Assembly (NCBI RefSeq): GCF_000002985.6
Contig: NC_003280.10
Coordinates: 9,668,501 to 9,732,500, forward strand
Length of the DNA stretch: 64,000 nt
Reading direction: 5' to 3'
Source: Caenorhabditis elegans
Taxonomy: Eukaryota; Nematoda; Chromadorea; Rhabditida; Rhabditidae
In this document: positions 60,823-64,000 of the stretch, piece by piece
Layout of the letters: each line of letters begins with the position of its first letter
Position numbering within the stretch: the stretch's first letter is position 1
Notes under the pieces: model-generated
Told to the model about the DNA's origin: nothing
What the model saw: only the letters and a program-made list of their open reading frames with translations
Databases searched by the model: none
Made by a program: the position numbers and the translations under genes

Positions 60823-63800
60823 CTCGTCTATCTATCTCAACAAAAGGAACGCACACATCGGAAAGCACGGAGGCCAGGTGGTATACCACATAATTCGAGA
60901 GATTTAGACGGAAAAACAACTGGAAAAAAAGAACTTGCACTTTTGCGCTTCGCTGCCTAGAATGGTGTCAGTGAGATGGATAGGATGGACAATAAAACTA
61001 GGAAAAGTGAGAGGAAATGAGAGGAAAATTAGAGGAAATTGTTACGGATATCAAAGCCAACAGTTTTTTCACTGCTAAAAAGTTGAAAAGGCAAGGTAAA
61101 AGTAGGCTAAGCTTAAGCTTACCAATTTGACAATGTTACTTATGAGTGGTTATTGGTCATCTCCAGAGAACTTAGAGTAATACATTGGAAGACTTATTTT
61201 TGAATATTTTTCCGACCACCAGTGTTACAAGACCTCCCGTATTATTAGAACACCATGATGTGTAGACCACACAAAAATAATCATTCAAAAATTCGAGCCC
61301 TTTCCAGCCGACCCCCTTGCCCTCAACAAGAACCTTTACATGCTTCTCCTCATTGTTCTTTCGTCGCTCCTTTTGATTCTTTACCTATCTCCCCACTTCC
61401 AGCACTATTTCCATCCCAAGCCCCTCCCACAGTCGTTTTTTTTTCGAACCTCTTCTCATTGTTGCGAAAAGCCATTCATTTTGTGTGGCGCAGCATCAGG
61501 CAAAGCAGCACTTTTTTGCAATGCAACACTCTGAATATCCGTCAAGGGAGTCGACGAAATAGTGTGCGAGACGAAGAGACGCAGACACGGAAAATTGCGA
61601 AGAACTACGATTGGAAAAAGCGAATAACAACAGCCGTTTTTTATTGGGCCGCCCCAATTTTTCTAATGGGTGGCCTGAAGACGGACGCCCGGCGCGAGGT
61701 CGGAGAAGATAAAAGGACGTTTGAATTTGGACGCCCGGACCTCCCGATTTATGAGACCTTTTTGTACGGAGGTTGTCTCGAGGGAAGAGTTTTAAATTTC
61801 AAGGATTTGATCTTGCAAGCGCTTGGGATTTTGAATGAATGAAAAAATTGGGTGGAGGCTAGAAGTTATCAGAAAAAATGTTCAAATTTTTTTTTGAAAT
61901 TTCTGAAAATCACTACCGTAATTTCTATACTATCAAATGCTAGCCAATATCTGATTTTTTGTCTGCTGTGTAAAACGACAGGCAATGATTTTTTTAATCG
62001 AAAAGAGCAAACCCTCGAAATAGGCTCCACTTACGCAACAAATCGTTCTCTTATTTCGCTTCGATCGACCACCAGTATTTAAAAGATGGGTGGTCTAGAT
62101 CTCACAGAAACCTGCACTATTTCAACAAGATAAACACGACGGAATGTTCGTTCACTCTCACACTTCAGCCGTTTTTTTCCTACGAGCGAAACAATCAGCG
62201 GGGCGGGTAGTGAGCGAGTTGAGACTGTCTAGACTCGATGTGGTGATCTCTTTGGAGTACAGAGAATGTTCAGAGTAAATACAGTCCATTCGGCAACATT
62301 TGAAAACAAGAATTTAGTCAAAATTTATCAGCAATTCCTTTAGAAAGTTGGTTCTCAAACCTAAAATTTTTTAACGACATTTATAAAGTGGAACTGGAAA
62401 TATCTTTGGTTCGGGAAAATTTGAGAAATTTAAATTACTGAAACTTTAAAAGTCATATTGAAAATTGTTATCCATTGCAGGTCAATAATTTTTGACTGAA
62501 ACTTCAAATCTTGGTAATTGAAAAACGGTTTGACTAAATAGTGAGTCACTAGAACTTTGACAGTTGGTAAGACAGTTTTCAACAAAACTATTACTTTTCA
62601 AAGTTTTTGGTAGCTTCTCTCGAAAACATTCCTAATATATTTTCAGGTCCAAATCAACCTTTACCAAAAATGTTTCCTCTGTAATTTTCTTGTCAATCCC
62701 ACTTTGTTTCTACCGCTTCTTCTCCTTTCCATTTCGAGGACACAGTCGAGATCAAATGTGTGCGTTGAAACTGCCAATTTTCATTCTCTCTCTGCTAACT
62801 GAACACAAGACCTGAAGGTGCTCATTAGGCGAAATTGAGAAATATTGGATTACTGTAGGCTTAGATATGTAATCAATCTGAAACTGGTGACGCGGGTGTT
62901 CAGAAAAAAAATTGTGGTTGGGTTGGGGGGTTAAGATTCAAATGAAGAAATGAAAAAAGCTAGTAAAAGCTGAAAGAAAGTACTTAGCTTATGAATATTA
63001 ATTAGGTCACATGGGAGCAGTTATGAATTTCCAGTCCTAATTTTTTCTACAGCCCGGTGCCGGGATCTTGGCCCTATGGACTGAAAAAAAGCTCAAGAAT
63101 TGTATTTTTCCTCGAAAAAAAAATATAATTAAGCTTTCTATATAGGCTCCAAGGTTCCAACTTGTGGATCCATAATTCTAGACATAGTTTCAATTTCCTT
63201 TAAAGCAAGGTAGGTCACATTCCAGGAATGTTTAATAGTTTTCTAAAATACAGAAAAGTCTAGAAAAGCCTACCCAACGAATGATAATAAAAGTTCGAAC
63301 AAAACCTATAAAAATTGAGTTACAGGAAATAAAATAAAAAACTAAAAGTTTGCAATTTTCTCTCGTCTCTTCTCTTTCCATGATCACACGTACTTACAGG
63401 TGTCCCCAAAAAACGCAGAGATCACACGATTCGCGGAGTGTCAGCCAGAGAAAAAATATGTCGTCGCGAGAACTGATAGCGGTGTCCCCCTCCACCGCCA
63501 TAGTCTCGGGGCGCCGCTCCCTCCCGATATATGTTTGTCTGGCGTCTCTTACCAGGTTTTCTCACGTTCGGCGTTCTCTAATTATCGTCGTGTGAGGTCT
63601 TCTATCCAATCGCGGGTGGCATCAGTCGCCAAAAAAGAGGCGGCGCTTCGTCGCCGCGACTCTTTCTTGCTGGGACCCGCCCCGTTTCACAGGAGGGGAG
63701 TGCCTATTACTCCCTCTTTTCCTTTTCTTTTCGATATTTGAATGCTATCGGTGCTCTAGGAGCTCGATCTTGACCCCTTGTTGGAGGAAATTGTACTTTT

Positions 63801-64000
63801 GGGTAGGTGCTTCCAGTCGATTCAGAATAATTTTTTGGGGTTTTTGAAAACAGTAAAATTATGTGAAAATGTTTCCATCTTTGCGTCTACAATTTGTGGC
63901 TGACTTTCCTAACAGTCTACTCTTTGAAATTTTTGAGAAAATGGCTTAACAAAAACTTGAACATTTGATCTGATGTACATTGTAGAAATACTGTAGCTCC

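Larger units (their letters stand above)
57915..64000. other. Long noncoding right end
   Basis: About 6 kb without a supportable gene. It contains dispersed GACCTCCATGATTTTCAG motifs, C/T-rich tracts (58735-58830, 61300-61450, 63350-63500), a CG-rich palindromic block (60790-60822) and T-runs. Composition resembles the promoter or first-intron region of a gene starting beyond 64000. A 195-codon frame at 61255-61842 has no other support. Confidence 0.5.

Noticed and set aside
61255-61842. 195-codon + strand open frame
   Set aside because: No domain, no splice or trans-splice context. Its start lies in a dispersed repeat and it spans C/T-rich, promoter-like sequence.

Overview
The window reads as nuclear DNA of Caenorhabditis elegans or a very close relative. 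Genes have many exons split by short AT-rich introns ending in TTTTCAG. Many start codons sit just behind a splice-acceptor-like TTTCAG, as in trans-spliced messages. The recognisable genes (taf-8, arc-1, nlp-11, mop-25.2, glt-5, wee-1.3) fit, from memory, the ZK1320-Y53C12A interval of chromosome II. Exon coordinates were rebuilt by hand from splice sites and frame continuity. For most named genes the exons sum to a whole number of codons.

Left part (1-15 kb, + strand): a TAF8 subunit of TFIID, a GPANK1-type ankyrin/G-patch protein, a 5'-truncated LINE on the minus strand, the TRIM23-like RING/B-box/ARF fusion arc-1, a 68-residue PCP4-like IQ-motif protein with a 1.9-kb intron, and a broken or unresolved coding region. 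Next (15-29 kb, - strand): a mitochondrial-type acetyl-CoA hydrolase/transferase and the neuropeptide precursor nlp-11, followed by about 5 kb without genes.

Middle (28-48 kb, mostly - strand): an RTE-like LINE remnant, a coiled-coil-like gene holding a hAT-type MITE, a small + strand gene, then YIPF3-like, DTWD1-like and mop-25.2 (MO25), spaced like an operon. Upstream of these lie the glutamate transporter glt-5, a tRNA-Phe(GAA), and the Myt1-type kinase wee-1.3.

Right part (48-64 kb): a locus with a disrupted frame and SUMO-type motifs beside a 191-bp snap-back palindrome, 1 kb of AT-rich arrays arranged head to head, a cuticlin-type ZP-domain gene, a 477-bp hairpin with 194-bp arms, and about 6 kb of noncoding DNA that is probably upstream of, or intronic to, a gene outside the window.

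No CRISPR array, prokaryotic operon or defence system is present. The most notable items are the hAT MITE with an 8-bp target duplication, the long near-perfect hairpins, the atypical switch-II residue of arc-1, and the loci whose frames do not close.
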